NCBI RefSeq assembly: GCF_013372285.1
Contig: NZ_CP054301.1
Span: forward strand, 668,001 to 732,000
Source of the DNA: Marinomonas primoryensis
GTDB taxonomy: Bacteria; Pseudomonadota; Gammaproteobacteria; Pseudomonadales; Marinomonadaceae
Length of the DNA: 64,000 bases
Reading direction: 5' to 3'
Positions 43,574 through 52,333 of the stretch are shown here, piece after piece (the stretch's first letter is position 1; the number at the start of each line of letters is the position of its first letter). Position numbers and translations under genes: made by a program. Under the pieces are notes generated by a model. That model was not told the origin of the DNA. It saw only the letters and a program-made list of their open reading frames with translations, and ran no database searches.

Positions 43574-45028
43574 TTATTGCCCCTTCGTTTCAACGATCCA
43601 AGTGTCTTTACTACCACCACCTTGTGACGAATTAACGACCAAGGAGCCTTTTTTCATCGCCACACGCGTTAAGCCACCGGTGGTGACATAAGTATCTTTG
43701 GCTTGCAGTATGAATGGACGAAGATCTAAGTGACGAGGTTCTAAGACACCTTTTGATATAAGTGTTGGTGCAGTTGATAATTTTAAAGTCGGTTGAGCAA
43801 TGTAGTTACGCGGGTTTTTAGTAATAAGTTCCGCAAACAGTGCTTGTTCTTTCTTTGTCGAATGTGGTCCCACTAGCATGCCGTAGCCGCCAGATTCGTT
43901 CGCTGGTTTCACCACGAGCTTGTCTAGATTCTCAAGTACATAGGCGCGTTGTTCTGGGTCATCACACAAGAAGGTTTCGACGTTTTTAAGAATCGGTTCT
44001 TCTTTCAAGTAATAACGAATAATGTCGGGAACATAAGCGTAAACAACTTTATCGTCGGCAACGCCCGCGCCCGGTGCATTGGCTAGCGCGACATTACCGC
44101 TACGCCATGCGCGCATTAGTCCAGCAACACCAAGTACAGATTCAGGATCGAATACTTCAGGGTCGATGAATAAGTCGTCAATGCGGCGATAAATAACATC
44201 AACGCGTTCTGGGCCGTCGATGGTCTTCATGTAAACGCAGTCGTCAGTGTCGACAAATAAATCACTGCCTTCGACGAGTTCGGCACCCATTTGCTGAGCC
44301 AAGAAGGCGTGTTCAAAATACGCTGAGTTATAAATACCCGGTGTTAATACCACAATTTCTGGGTTTTCTATGTCTCGAGGAGACAAGGCTGCCAAGGTAT
44401 CAAATAACTGGGAGGTGTAAGAGTTGACCGGCAATATGGATTCGTTTTCAAACAGCTCTGGTAACACACGCTTGGTAATAGCGCGGTTTTCTAGCATGTA
44501 AGAAACACCAGAAGGCACACGTAAGTTGTCTTCTAAAACATAAAAATCGCCATGCTCATCACGCACTAAATCTGTTCCACAAATGTGAGCCCAGACGCCA
44601 TAAGCGGGTGATATGCCAACACATTCTGGTCGAAAGTTTTTTGATTTGCTAATAATGTGTTCTGGGATAATGCCGTCTTTGATGACGTTTTGATCGTGGT
44701 AAAGATCGTCAATGAAAAGGTTGAGGGCTTTGAGTCGTTGTTTTAATCCAGCTTCAGCAATTTTCCAGTCTGAGGCTTCTATGGTTCGGGGAACGATATC
44801 GAAAGGCCATGCTCTGTCTATGTTGCCTTCTTCTGTGTAAACCGTGAAGCTAATGCCCATTTCTTGTATTGTTGCTTCTGCGGTGAGGCGTCGTTTTTCG
44901 AGTTCATCTTCTGAAAGGCTGTCTAGATATCCCAAGAGTTGTTTGGCGGGAGGTCTTGGTGCACCTTTGTCATCAATTAACTCATCAAAAAAAATAGATG
45001 ACTGGTATTGGCTCGTTAATTTTTCCAT
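43574..45028 (-). CDS. permuted type 2 ATP-grasp ligase
   Basis: 484 residues, first gene of the operon. It carries the full set of catalytic motifs of permuted ATP-grasp enzymes such as glutathionylspermidine synthetase: the metal-binding E166-D167-N168 (YVLEDNLRVPSGVSYMLENR), RRIDDLFIDPE (281-291), and the lysine with glycine-rich loop KPANESGGYG (374-383). It should form an amide bond between a carboxylate and an amine with ATP; neither partner is known. The promoter must lie in the 332 bp to its right. The ATG at 45028 follows GAGG. Contrast with the fused paralog, which lacks two of these motifs. Confidence 0.9.
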   Translation of the reverse strand: MEKLTSQYQSSIFFDELIDDKGAPRPPAKQLLGYLDSLSEDELEKRRLTAEATIQEMGISFTVYTEEGNIDRAWPFDIVPRTIEASDWKIAEAGLKQRLKALNLFIDDLYHDQNVIKDGIIPEHIISKSKNFRPECVGISPAYGVWAHICGTDLVRDEHGDFYVLEDNLRVPSGVSYMLENRAITKRVLPELFENESILPVNSYTSQLFDTLAALSPRDIENPEIVVLTPGIYNSAYFEHAFLAQQMGAELVEGSDLFVDTDDCVYMKTIDGPERVDVIYRRIDDLFIDPEVFDPESVLGVAGLMRAWRSGNVALANAPGAGVADDKVVYAYVPDIIRYYLKEEPILKNVETFLCDDPEQRAYVLENLDKLVVKPANESGGYGMLVGPHSTKKEQALFAELITKNPRNYIAQPTLKLSTAPTLISKGVLEPRHLDLRPFILQAKDTYVTTGGLTRVAMKKGSLVVNSSQGGGSKDTWIVETKGQ

Positions 45029-45360
45029 GTATACCTCGTTTTCTTTATCAAGCTGGAGGCGTGTACTTTAAAACTGTACACACTCGCTTGCTCTTTTTTT
45101 GCATCTACCCCAAATTGGGGAGATTTCTTTGCGTTATAAGGTTCAGATCTGACCATATCGGTGTGCTGATTAAGTGATCTATGTATAGTGTTTTCGCACT
45201 AATATGTGAATAAAGCAAGGGTCTCACAATAGTATTTGATAAAGTAGAACCCTATTTTTACTGGTTTACAGGCGATATAGGCTGATTTTGATAGCGTTTT
45301 AATTTGCGACTATGTCGCTTGTATATTTTTATGAAAAACCGTTAAAAAGAGGAAGGATTA
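45029..45360. other. divergent control region of the amidoligase operon and monooxygenase
   Basis: 332 bp without a gene. It holds the palindrome CCCCAA-A-TTGGGG (45108-45120), about 80 bp upstream of the operon's first ATG. I could not recognise a clear promoter for either direction. Confidence 0.5.
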
Positions 45361-46569
45361 GTGAGGCAGATAAGTCGTGTTTTAATTGCGGGTGCTGGTA
45401 TTGGCGGATTGAGTTCTGCGTTGGCTTTGGCCAAGCAAGGAATTAAGGTTATTGTGTGTGAGCAAGCCTCGAGTTTAGGTGAGGCCGGAGCCGGTTTACA
45501 AATTAGCCCCAATGCTATGAAAGTGCTACGTAAGCTGGGTTTAGAGGCCAAATTGCGTCCGTTTGTCTTCGTTCCTCAGCACGCTACTATTCGCGATTTT
45601 AAAACAGGTGATTATTACCTTAAAGTCCCTTTAGGAGAACACGCGTCCTCACGCTACAGTGCGCCTTATTGGCATTTGCATCGAGCTGATTTACACAGTG
45701 TGTTGGCACAAGCTTGTTTAGAAGCGGGCGTTGAGCTTTTGTTAAATGCGACAGTGACTCATTACGCTAAAAATACTGAATTAAACCAAGTAAATTTATT
45801 TTTAAAGGATAGGCGCATACTTTCTGCCGATTTATTGATAGGTGCGGACGGTATTCGTTCTAAAATTAGAGAACAAATGCTGGGACCTGAGCGTCCCACT
45901 TTTATGGGGCAAGTCGCGTGGCGAGGTGTTATTCCAGTCAGTGAATTACGTACTACTATTCAGCCGGATGCCTGTGTTTGGGTCGGTCCTGGTCGTCACT
46001 TTGTTAGCTACTATTTGCGCGGTGGTGATTATGTCAATTTTGTCGCGGTGGAAGAGCGCAGCGATTGGCAGTCGGAGTCTTGGCGTGAAGAAGGTGATGT
46101 CGAAGAGTTGAAGCGGGCCTTTGCGGGCTGGCACCCCGAAGTGAGCGATTTATTGGCGTCAGCGAGCAGTACTTTTTTGTGGGCATTAAATGGTCGTAGA
46201 GAATTGTCGACTTGGCATGAAGACCGTGTCGTTCTGTTGGGCGATGCTTGTCATCCTATGTTGCCGTTTATGGCGCAAGGAGCGGCAATGGCAATCGAAG
46301 ATGCGTATGTCTTGGCTCAGTGTTTGTCTCGTTACTCGATAGGAGACGCTTTAATAAAATACGAGCAGGTTCGAAAGCCACGTACGACGAAAATCCAGCA
46401 AATGTCTAAGGCTAATGCTGGGTTGTATCATATGCACGGTGGCGCATTCGGCAAAATGAAATTGAAGGCATTGCAAACGGTGTCCCGTTTTGTACCTCGT
46501 GTTATTCAGTCTAAGCTGGATGCTGTTTATGGTTATGATGCAACCAAAGACATTTCATCTTTGCCATGA
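45361..46569 (+). CDS. FAD-dependent aromatic monooxygenase
   Basis: 402 residues, class A flavin hydroxylase like salicylate or 3-hydroxybenzoate 6-hydroxylases. The GxGxxG dinucleotide motif is at residues 11-16, the D-G motif at 163-164 (GADGIRSKI) and the second FAD motif is GDACHPMLPFMAQGAAMAIEDA. It starts at a GTG preceded by AGAGGAAGGA (45349-45358). The substrate cannot be named. The next gene is glucose dehydrogenase; the 181-bp gap makes a common transcript unlikely. Confidence 0.88.
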   Translation: MRQISRVLIAGAGIGGLSSALALAKQGIKVIVCEQASSLGEAGAGLQISPNAMKVLRKLGLEAKLRPFVFVPQHATIRDFKTGDYYLKVPLGEHASSRYSAPYWHLHRADLHSVLAQACLEAGVELLLNATVTHYAKNTELNQVNLFLKDRRILSADLLIGADGIRSKIREQMLGPERPTFMGQVAWRGVIPVSELRTTIQPDACVWVGPGRHFVSYYLRGGDYVNFVAVEERSDWQSESWREEGDVEELKRAFAGWHPEVSDLLASASSTFLWALNGRRELSTWHEDRVVLLGDACHPMLPFMAQGAAMAIEDAYVLAQCLSRYSIGDALIKYEQVRKPRTTKIQQMSKANAGLYHMHGGAFGKMKLKALQTVSRFVPRVIQSKLDAVYGYDATKDISSLP

Positions 46570-46750
46570 TGTATTTGATGGGAAAGTCGCTGTTTAAAAT
46601 ATGCAAAAAATAAGTCTATTTGGCTGTTTTTTAGTCTATACTTTTCCTTTGAGCTCTAATCATTTATCGTGGTCAGCCAGCACGGCGTCTGTTCATTGAG
46701 GCGCCTTTTTATGTCTATTAAAGAATCAAATGAGATAAGGATAGTGTCAT

Positions 46751-49090
46751 ATGATCATTCTGTCTGTACTGTTTTTTGTCATCGGTGTGGCTTTACTGCT
46801 TGGCGGTGGTTGGCTGTTTTCATTGGACGGTAGTCTTTATTATTTTATTGCAGGTGCGGCACTTATCGCTGTGTCTTTTTTACTTCGGGAACGAAATACA
46901 TTCGCCAATCTGATTTATGCCGTCCTTTTAGTGGGTACGTTAATTTGGTCGATTGGTGAGTCCGGTTTTAGTTGGTGGCCTTTAGCGACACGAATGGGGC
47001 TTTTCTTAATACTGGCGATCCCTCTGCTCTTGCTTGTTTTTATCAAACGCCGTCGTGGTTGGCGGGTTTTATTTCCTGTTTGGTTGGCAACAGCCATGGT
47101 CACTATCTCTCCTTTAATGATGACACCGCCAACAACGGTGGAAGGTCAACTAACACGTTCTGTTACTACGTCCAATGCGGATCTGGGCGACGTTGATGAA
47201 GGTGACTGGAACGCCTACGGGCGCAGCAATTTAGGGCAGCGTTTCTCACCTTTGGATCAAATTACACCGGATAACGTCGATCAGCTTCAGTTGGCTTGGC
47301 AGTATCAAACGGGCGATAAAAAAGGCCCAAAAGATGTGGGTGAAACCACCTATGAAGCAACGCCACTCAAATTGGGTAATGCGCTCTATGTCTGTACCCC
47401 TCATAACTGGGTCGTGGCACTAAACGCCGACACAGGCGAAGAACAATGGGTTTACGATGCGAAAGTGCCAGCAGAAAGCCAGCGTCAGCATCAGACCTGT
47501 CGAGGTGTATCCTATTTGCCACCGTCGAATGGGGATCAACTTCCTCCGATTCAAAAAACATCAGCGCCGGCTGAAAACCTGAGCGCAATGCAGTGCGATG
47601 CTCAATTGTTCTTACCAACGTCCGATGCTCGTCTTATTGCGATCGATCCGACAACGGGTGCGAAATGCGCTAACTTTGCCAAAAATGGCGAGTTGGATCT
47701 GATGCACAACATGCCGTTTAAGCAGTCTGGTTATTATTATTCAACATCGCCGCCATTAGTGGCTGGTGGGGTAGTAATTGTCGCGGGTTCTGTGAATGAC
47801 AATTATGATGTGAACTCACCGTCTGGCGTGATTCGAGCTTATGATGTGAAAACAGGTGAGTTGAAATGGAACTGGGATTCTGGTTATCCAGAAGATACAA
47901 CACCGATAGGTCCAGACGAAACTTATGCGACAAGCTCGCCAAATAGTTGGTCGGTTGCCAGTGCTGATGAAAAGCTTGGCTTGGCGTATTTCCCAATGGG
48001 GAATCGCACGCCAGATCAGCTCGGCATGTATCGTAGTCCTGCGGAAGAAAAATACGCTACGTCTGTGGTTGCGTTGAGTCTTGAAACGGGTCAGGTTACT
48101 TGGGTTCAGCAGTTTGTTCATCACGACTTATGGGATATGGACACGCCAGCTCAGCCTTCTTTACTGGACTTAGACACACCAACAGGCAAGCAACCTGCTT
48201 TGGTTGTTCCTACGAAGCAGGGTGATATTTATGTTTTAAACAGAGCCACAGGGAAGCCAATTTTCCCGATAACCGAAGAACCGGTTCCACAAGGTGCGAT
48301 TCCCGGTGATTATACGGCGCAGACTCAACCCACCTCTGGATTGTCTTTTAAACCGGCTAAATTAACAGAAGCGGATATGTGGGGTGCGACACCATTGGAT
48401 CAATTGATGTGTCGGATTGAATTTAAACAGCTACGTTATGAAGGCCGTTATACGCCACCGTCAGAACAAGGCTCTATCGTTTACCCTGGAAACTTTGGTG
48501 TTTTTAACTGGGGCAGTATCGCCGTTGATCCTAAACGTCAGCAATTATTTGGTATGCCCTTGTACCTTGCTTTTACATCTACTTTAGTACCAAAGGAAGG
48601 CTTAGATTTAAGTGGCGCTAATAAAGGCGAACAGGGTGTCAATTCCAATGAAGGTGCTGAGTATGCGGTTGAGTTGAAACCCTTCCTTTCACCATTGGGT
48701 ATTCCTTGTCAGCAACCACCTTGGGGTTATGTCGCAGGGGTTGATCTTAAAACAGGAAAAACGGCTTGGAAGCATAAGAACGGTACGATTGAAGATATGA
48801 CGCCATTTAAACTGCCAATCGAAATGGGAGTGCCGGGCATTGGTGGGCCAATTATTACGAATGGTGGTGTCGTCTTTATGGCGGCAACGGTTGATGATTA
48901 TTTACGCGCTTATGATCTCTCTAATGGTAAAGAGTTATGGAAAGGGCGTTTACCCGCAGGAGGCCAAGCAACGCCTATGACTTATTTGAATAGTAAGGGT
49001 GAGCAAATGGTGGTTCAAGTCGCAGGTGGTCATGGTTCCATTGGCACAACCATTGGTGATTATGTGGTTGCTTACAAACTGAAAAAATAG
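46751..49090 (+). CDS. gcd: membrane-bound PQQ-dependent glucose dehydrogenase
   Basis: 779 residues. Five membrane segments occupy the first 125 residues, then a PQQ-binding eight-bladed propeller: DWNAYGRSNLGQRFSPLDQITPDNV, YEATPLKLGNALYVCTPHNWVVALNADTGEEQW, GVIRAYDVKTGELKWNWD, VQQFVHHDLWDMDTPAQPSLLDL and GGPIITNGGVVFMAATVDDYLRAYD. It oxidises glucose (or quinate/shikimate-type alcohols) in the periplasm and passes electrons to ubiquinone. No pqq synthesis gene is in the window, so the cofactor must be made elsewhere or taken up. AAGGAT precedes the ATG. A hairpin follows (49106-49136). Confidence 0.93.
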   Translation: MIILSVLFFVIGVALLLGGGWLFSLDGSLYYFIAGAALIAVSFLLRERNTFANLIYAVLLVGTLIWSIGESGFSWWPLATRMGLFLILAIPLLLLVFIKRRRGWRVLFPVWLATAMVTISPLMMTPPTTVEGQLTRSVTTSNADLGDVDEGDWNAYGRSNLGQRFSPLDQITPDNVDQLQLAWQYQTGDKKGPKDVGETTYEATPLKLGNALYVCTPHNWVVALNADTGEEQWVYDAKVPAESQRQHQTCRGVSYLPPSNGDQLPPIQKTSAPAENLSAMQCDAQLFLPTSDARLIAIDPTTGAKCANFAKNGELDLMHNMPFKQSGYYYSTSPPLVAGGVVIVAGSVNDNYDVNSPSGVIRAYDVKTGELKWNWDSGYPEDTTPIGPDETYATSSPNSWSVASADEKLGLAYFPMGNRTPDQLGMYRSPAEEKYATSVVALSLETGQVTWVQQFVHHDLWDMDTPAQPSLLDLDTPTGKQPALVVPTKQGDIYVLNRATGKPIFPITEEPVPQGAIPGDYTAQTQPTSGLSFKPAKLTEADMWGATPLDQLMCRIEFKQLRYEGRYTPPSEQGSIVYPGNFGVFNWGSIAVDPKRQQLFGMPLYLAFTSTLVPKEGLDLSGANKGEQGVNSNEGAEYAVELKPFLSPLGIPCQQPPWGYVAGVDLKTGKTAWKHKNGTIEDMTPFKLPIEMGVPGIGGPIITNGGVVFMAATVDDYLRAYDLSNGKELWKGRLPAGGQATPMTYLNSKGEQMVVQVAGGHGSIGTTIGDYVVAYKLKK

Positions 49091-49105
49091 TGATTTTTAT
49101 GTTCG

Positions 49106-49136
49106 AAAGATAGTCTAGTTAGACTGGGCTATCTTT
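49106..49136 (+). terminator. terminator-like hairpin after gcd
   Basis: AAAGATAG and CTATCTTT pair around a 15-base loop; the T-run behind it is interrupted, so termination may be weak. Confidence 0.55.
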
Positions 49137-49330
49137 CTGTTGTGAAATTTTTTCATTATAGCGATTAAGTATAAAAAAGTTATGTTGTGGTAATTTTTGT
49201 TATAACGTTTTGTACCATACACATCGCTATTTATTATTGGTCTCACGCATTTGTTTTTACTATCATCTGCGCCCTTCTTCCCCAAGATCATAAGTTGCGG
49301 GGCTAAACTTACTCTGGAAACCTCAGACAC

Positions 49331-50644
49331 ATGACTTCTAAATCTCCTCTGGCACTGTTGCCGTTGTTACTTTTTCTTGTTCTTTTTGTGGGCAGTGGAC
49401 TTTGGTATCAGTCCCAAGGTGTGGACTTTGCCTTCTATCAAATATCCGCCCCAGTGGCTATTTTACCTGCGATTGCCTTGGCGATTTTATTAGGTAAAGG
49501 GCACTTTGATCAACGCATTGAAACCTTCATTAAAGGCGTTGGTGACAATACGATCATCACCATGATTTTAATTTATTTGCTGGCAGGCGCATTTGCTAGC
49601 GTGGCTAAAAGTGTGGGTGGTGTGGATGCAACCGTAAGCTTTGGTTTAAGTGTGGTTCCGCCTTCGCTGTTATTGCCTGGATTGTTTGTGATTACGGCTT
49701 TTGTGGCAACGTCGATGGGGACATCAATGGGCACGATTGCCGCGATTGCTCCTATCGCCATTGGCGTTGCAGAAGCCGCCGATCTGTCGCTATTGCTGAC
49801 GGTTGGTACGGTGATCGGTGGCGCTATGTTCGGCGATAACTTGTCGATTATTTCGGATACCACGATTGCCGCGACGCGCACCCAAGGCTGTGACATGCGT
49901 GATAAATTCCGCATGAATTTTAAAATTGCTTTGCCTGCCGCTGTGGTGACCTTGATTTGGTTGTACTTTCAGAGTGGTGAGGCAACTATTGCCGATATTC
50001 AAGACTACGATCTAATTCTAATATTGCCTTATGTTGCTGTACTAGGCTTAGCTGTGGCTGGCGTGAATGTGATGTTGGTGTTGTTCAGTGGTATTGTATT
50101 GGCGGGTATGATTGGTTTGACGATGCAAGCCGATTACTCCGTTGCGTCTTGGTCTGCCGATATTTATTCCGGCTACACTGGCATGCAGGAAATATTGATC
50201 CTTTCTTTGTTGATTGGTGGACTGGCCGCGTTAATGAAATCCCAAGGCGGTTTGGATTGGCTGGTGGGTGCTATTGAACGTATCAGTCGTGCACTGGGTG
50301 CTAAAGCGGGATCGACACGAGCAGGTGAATTAAGTATTAGTGCAGCTGTCGCGTTAACGAATTTATGTACGGCAAACAATACCGTGTCTATTTTGATTAA
50401 TGGCTCTGTCGCTAAAAACATTGCCCAGCGATACAATGTTGACCCTAAACGCAGTGCGAGTTTATTGGATATTTTCTCCTGTGTCGTACAAGGCATATTG
50501 CCCTATGGTGCGCAGATACTCTTGGCGTCTTCGTTGGCTAGCGTGTCTCCGCTAGACCTGATTGGGTATGTGCAATACAGTTGGATATTGGCGGTTGCCG
50601 CGTTAATTTCCATTTTTATTGGTTGGCCTAAAGGCGCGAAATAG
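49331..50644 (+). CDS. NhaC-family Na+/H+ antiporter
   Basis: 437 residues with about eleven membrane segments. The NhaC signature region ATSMGTSMGTIAAIAPIAIGVAEAADLSLLLTVGTVIGGAMFGDNLSIISDTTIAATRTQGC near residues 125-190 is unmistakable; a second conserved part is ALTNLCTANNTVSILINGSVAKNIAQRYNVDPKRSASLLDIFSCVVQGILPYGAQ. Members exchange Na+ for protons or carry small organic acids or amines. It has its own promoter region after gcd and a terminator behind it. Confidence 0.88.
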   Translation: MTSKSPLALLPLLLFLVLFVGSGLWYQSQGVDFAFYQISAPVAILPAIALAILLGKGHFDQRIETFIKGVGDNTIITMILIYLLAGAFASVAKSVGGVDATVSFGLSVVPPSLLLPGLFVITAFVATSMGTSMGTIAAIAPIAIGVAEAADLSLLLTVGTVIGGAMFGDNLSIISDTTIAATRTQGCDMRDKFRMNFKIALPAAVVTLIWLYFQSGEATIADIQDYDLILILPYVAVLGLAVAGVNVMLVLFSGIVLAGMIGLTMQADYSVASWSADIYSGYTGMQEILILSLLIGGLAALMKSQGGLDWLVGAIERISRALGAKAGSTRAGELSISAAVALTNLCTANNTVSILINGSVAKNIAQRYNVDPKRSASLLDIFSCVVQGILPYGAQILLASSLASVSPLDLIGYVQYSWILAVAALISIFIGWPKGAK

Positions 50645-50673
50645 CCTTTAAAAGCGTTTAACCCGATGTTTGG

Positions 50674-50724
50674 AAAGGCCTGCGGCCCTAGATTGTATTA
50701 TTTAGGTGAGTGGGCCTTTTTTAT
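50674..50724 (+). terminator. terminator after the NhaC gene
   Basis: AAAGGCC (50674-50680) pairs with GGCCTTT (50713-50719), with further pairing CTA/TAG inside and a T-rich tail behind. Confidence 0.65.
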
Positions 50725-50762
50725 TTTGTCTTTTTATTTTGTCTTATACAAAAGGAAGTTGT

Positions 50763-51644
50763 TTGAAACAGGGAGTGCATGTAAAAGCCGAACTTATTTT
50801 AGTGCTTGTGACTATTCTGGCAGGATTTGGTTGGATATTTTCTAAAGAAGCACTGGCTGGTTTGCCGCCGCTCTTTTTTATGGGTGTGCGTTTTATGATT
50901 GCCGGTTTTGTGTTGTTTTTGGCCGGACAAAAATATTTTCGAGGCTTAGACTGGAAAGGCATAAAACAGGCTAGCATCGTTGGTGTGGTAATGGGCATCA
51001 CCATGATGTGCTGGGTGACTGGATTAGACCAAGGCACTAGCTTGGGAGTCGGAGCATTTATTGTGAGTCTGGGGGTGGTGCTGGTCCCTCTTGTTGCGAG
51101 GTTTATGTTTAAAGAGCGGCCACCTATGAGTATTTGGGTGGCATTGCCTTTTGCTATTGTGGGGCTTGGTTTTCTTGCTCTTAACAATGGCCTGAACTTT
51201 GAGTTCGCACATGTGTACTTTTTTGGTGCGGCTGTCGGTTCGGCTTTTCAGTTGAACTTATTATCGCGGTCTTCGATGCGCATGCATGTGTTGGTATTAA
51301 CGGCGATTCAGCTTAGTGTGGCTGGCGTGTTGTTATTCAGCCTTTCTCTAATAACAGAAACACTGCCTCACAGTATTAGTATTGGCGTCGCGGGTTGGTT
51401 CTTAGCCAGTACTCTCATTGCGACGAGTCTCCGTTTTCTGTTGCAGACGTATGGCATGAGCTTAACGCAGGTGAGTCATGCGGCCGTTATTATGAATCTG
51501 GAACCTGTCTGGACGGCTATTTTTGCCGTTTTCTGGTTTAGCGAATCTATGGGGGGCGGACAAGTCTTTGGTTGTTGTTTGATTTTTGTGGCTATGTTGG
51601 TGAGCCGCTGGTCGCAAATAAAAATGATTTTTAAGACGGCTTAA
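50763..51644 (+). CDS. EamA/DMT family transporter
   Basis: A drug/metabolite transporter with ten membrane segments, built from two EamA repeats (LILVLVTILAGFGWIFSKEALAGLPPLFFMGVRFMIAGF and GWFLASTLIATSLRFLLQTYGMSLTQVSHAAVIMNLEPVWTAIFAVFWFSE). Members export amino acids or metabolites. The open frame reaches 50706, but that part overlaps the preceding terminator; AAAGGAAG (50751-50758) precedes a TTG at 50763, which I take as start (294 residues), with GTG at 50775 as alternative. The substrate is unknown. It stands alone. Confidence 0.8.
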   Translation: MKQGVHVKAELILVLVTILAGFGWIFSKEALAGLPPLFFMGVRFMIAGFVLFLAGQKYFRGLDWKGIKQASIVGVVMGITMMCWVTGLDQGTSLGVGAFIVSLGVVLVPLVARFMFKERPPMSIWVALPFAIVGLGFLALNNGLNFEFAHVYFFGAAVGSAFQLNLLSRSSMRMHVLVLTAIQLSVAGVLLFSLSLITETLPHSISIGVAGWFLASTLIATSLRFLLQTYGMSLTQVSHAAVIMNLEPVWTAIFAVFWFSESMGGGQVFGCCLIFVAMLVSRWSQIKMIFKTA

Positions 51645-51667
51645 TGGTTGTAATTAGGACGATAGCG

Positions 51668-52240
51668 CTAATCAGGCAAAATAGTATCGAGTATTTGGTT
51701 GTACATTTGACGCATTTCTTTGCTGAAGGGTCTTGGTTGAAAGTCCCAGCGAACCAGCAGTCCTTCTTTTAATGTTATCAGCATTTCAATACGAGCCATG
51801 GCCTCATTTTTATCCATAGTGGGATAGAGCTGTTTCATGATGGTTATGGCTCCTTCTTTTAGGCGTTTATGAGACTCTGTATAAATTTTTGATATTACAG
51901 GGTTTCGCGCCGCTTCTGCTTTTATTTCTGCATGCATGATTCTCATGTGGTTATTGTCTAAATTACTTTCAGTAAAATGGCGATCAAGCCAATCCTTTTT
52001 ATCGAAAAAAGAGGCCATGAATTGCAATTTTCGTTGCGTAAACTGTTCGACCAACGCACAAATGATGTCATCTTTGTGGGCGAAGTAACGATATATTTGG
52101 CCGACACTGAGCTCTGCTGACTTTGCAATTTCGTTCATACTGGCTTTATGAAAGCCTTTAGTGAGCGCATGTTGCACTGTGGCATCAATAATGCTTTGCT
52201 TTCTCAGGTCGTTATCAAGAGGTAACTTAATAGTTCTCAT
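51668..52240 (-). CDS. TetR family repressor of the efflux pump
   Basis: 190 residues. The N-terminal helix-turn-helix (ATVQHALTKGFHKASMNEIAKSAELSVGQIYRYFAHKDDIICALVEQF) is typical of TetR regulators; the C-terminal ligand domain resembles AcrR-like sensors. It is divergent from the periplasmic adaptor and RND pump genes with a 12-bp palindrome in the 93-bp gap, so it should repress the pump and itself and be released by pump substrates. Confidence 0.92.
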   Translation of the reverse strand: MRTIKLPLDNDLRKQSIIDATVQHALTKGFHKASMNEIAKSAELSVGQIYRYFAHKDDIICALVEQFTQRKLQFMASFFDKKDWLDRHFTESNLDNNHMRIMHAEIKAEAARNPVISKIYTESHKRLKEGAITIMKQLYPTMDKNEAMARIEMLITLKEGLLVRWDFQPRPFSKEMRQMYNQILDTILPD

Positions 52241-52290
52241 TTATTTGCACGTTTTGTCATATATTAGGCGGAATGCTTATATTATAGTAC

Positions 52291-52310
52291 TTGTGAATGA
52301 TCATTCTCAA
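52291..52310. promoter_or_regulatory. TetR-type operator
   Basis: TTGTGAATGATCATTCTCAA is a 20-bp palindrome with one mismatched pair; its core GAATGATCATTC is perfect. It lies 24 bp before the adaptor's ATG and 51 bp from the TetR start. Confidence 0.75.
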
Positions 52311-52333
52311 TGTTTCGAAAGGAAGTCTCCTCA

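Noticed and set aside
45108..45120. Palindrome CCCCAA-A-TTGGGG as proven operator of the amidoligase operon
   Set aside because: It is short, stands alone and no regulator is adjacent; mentioned only as part of the control region.
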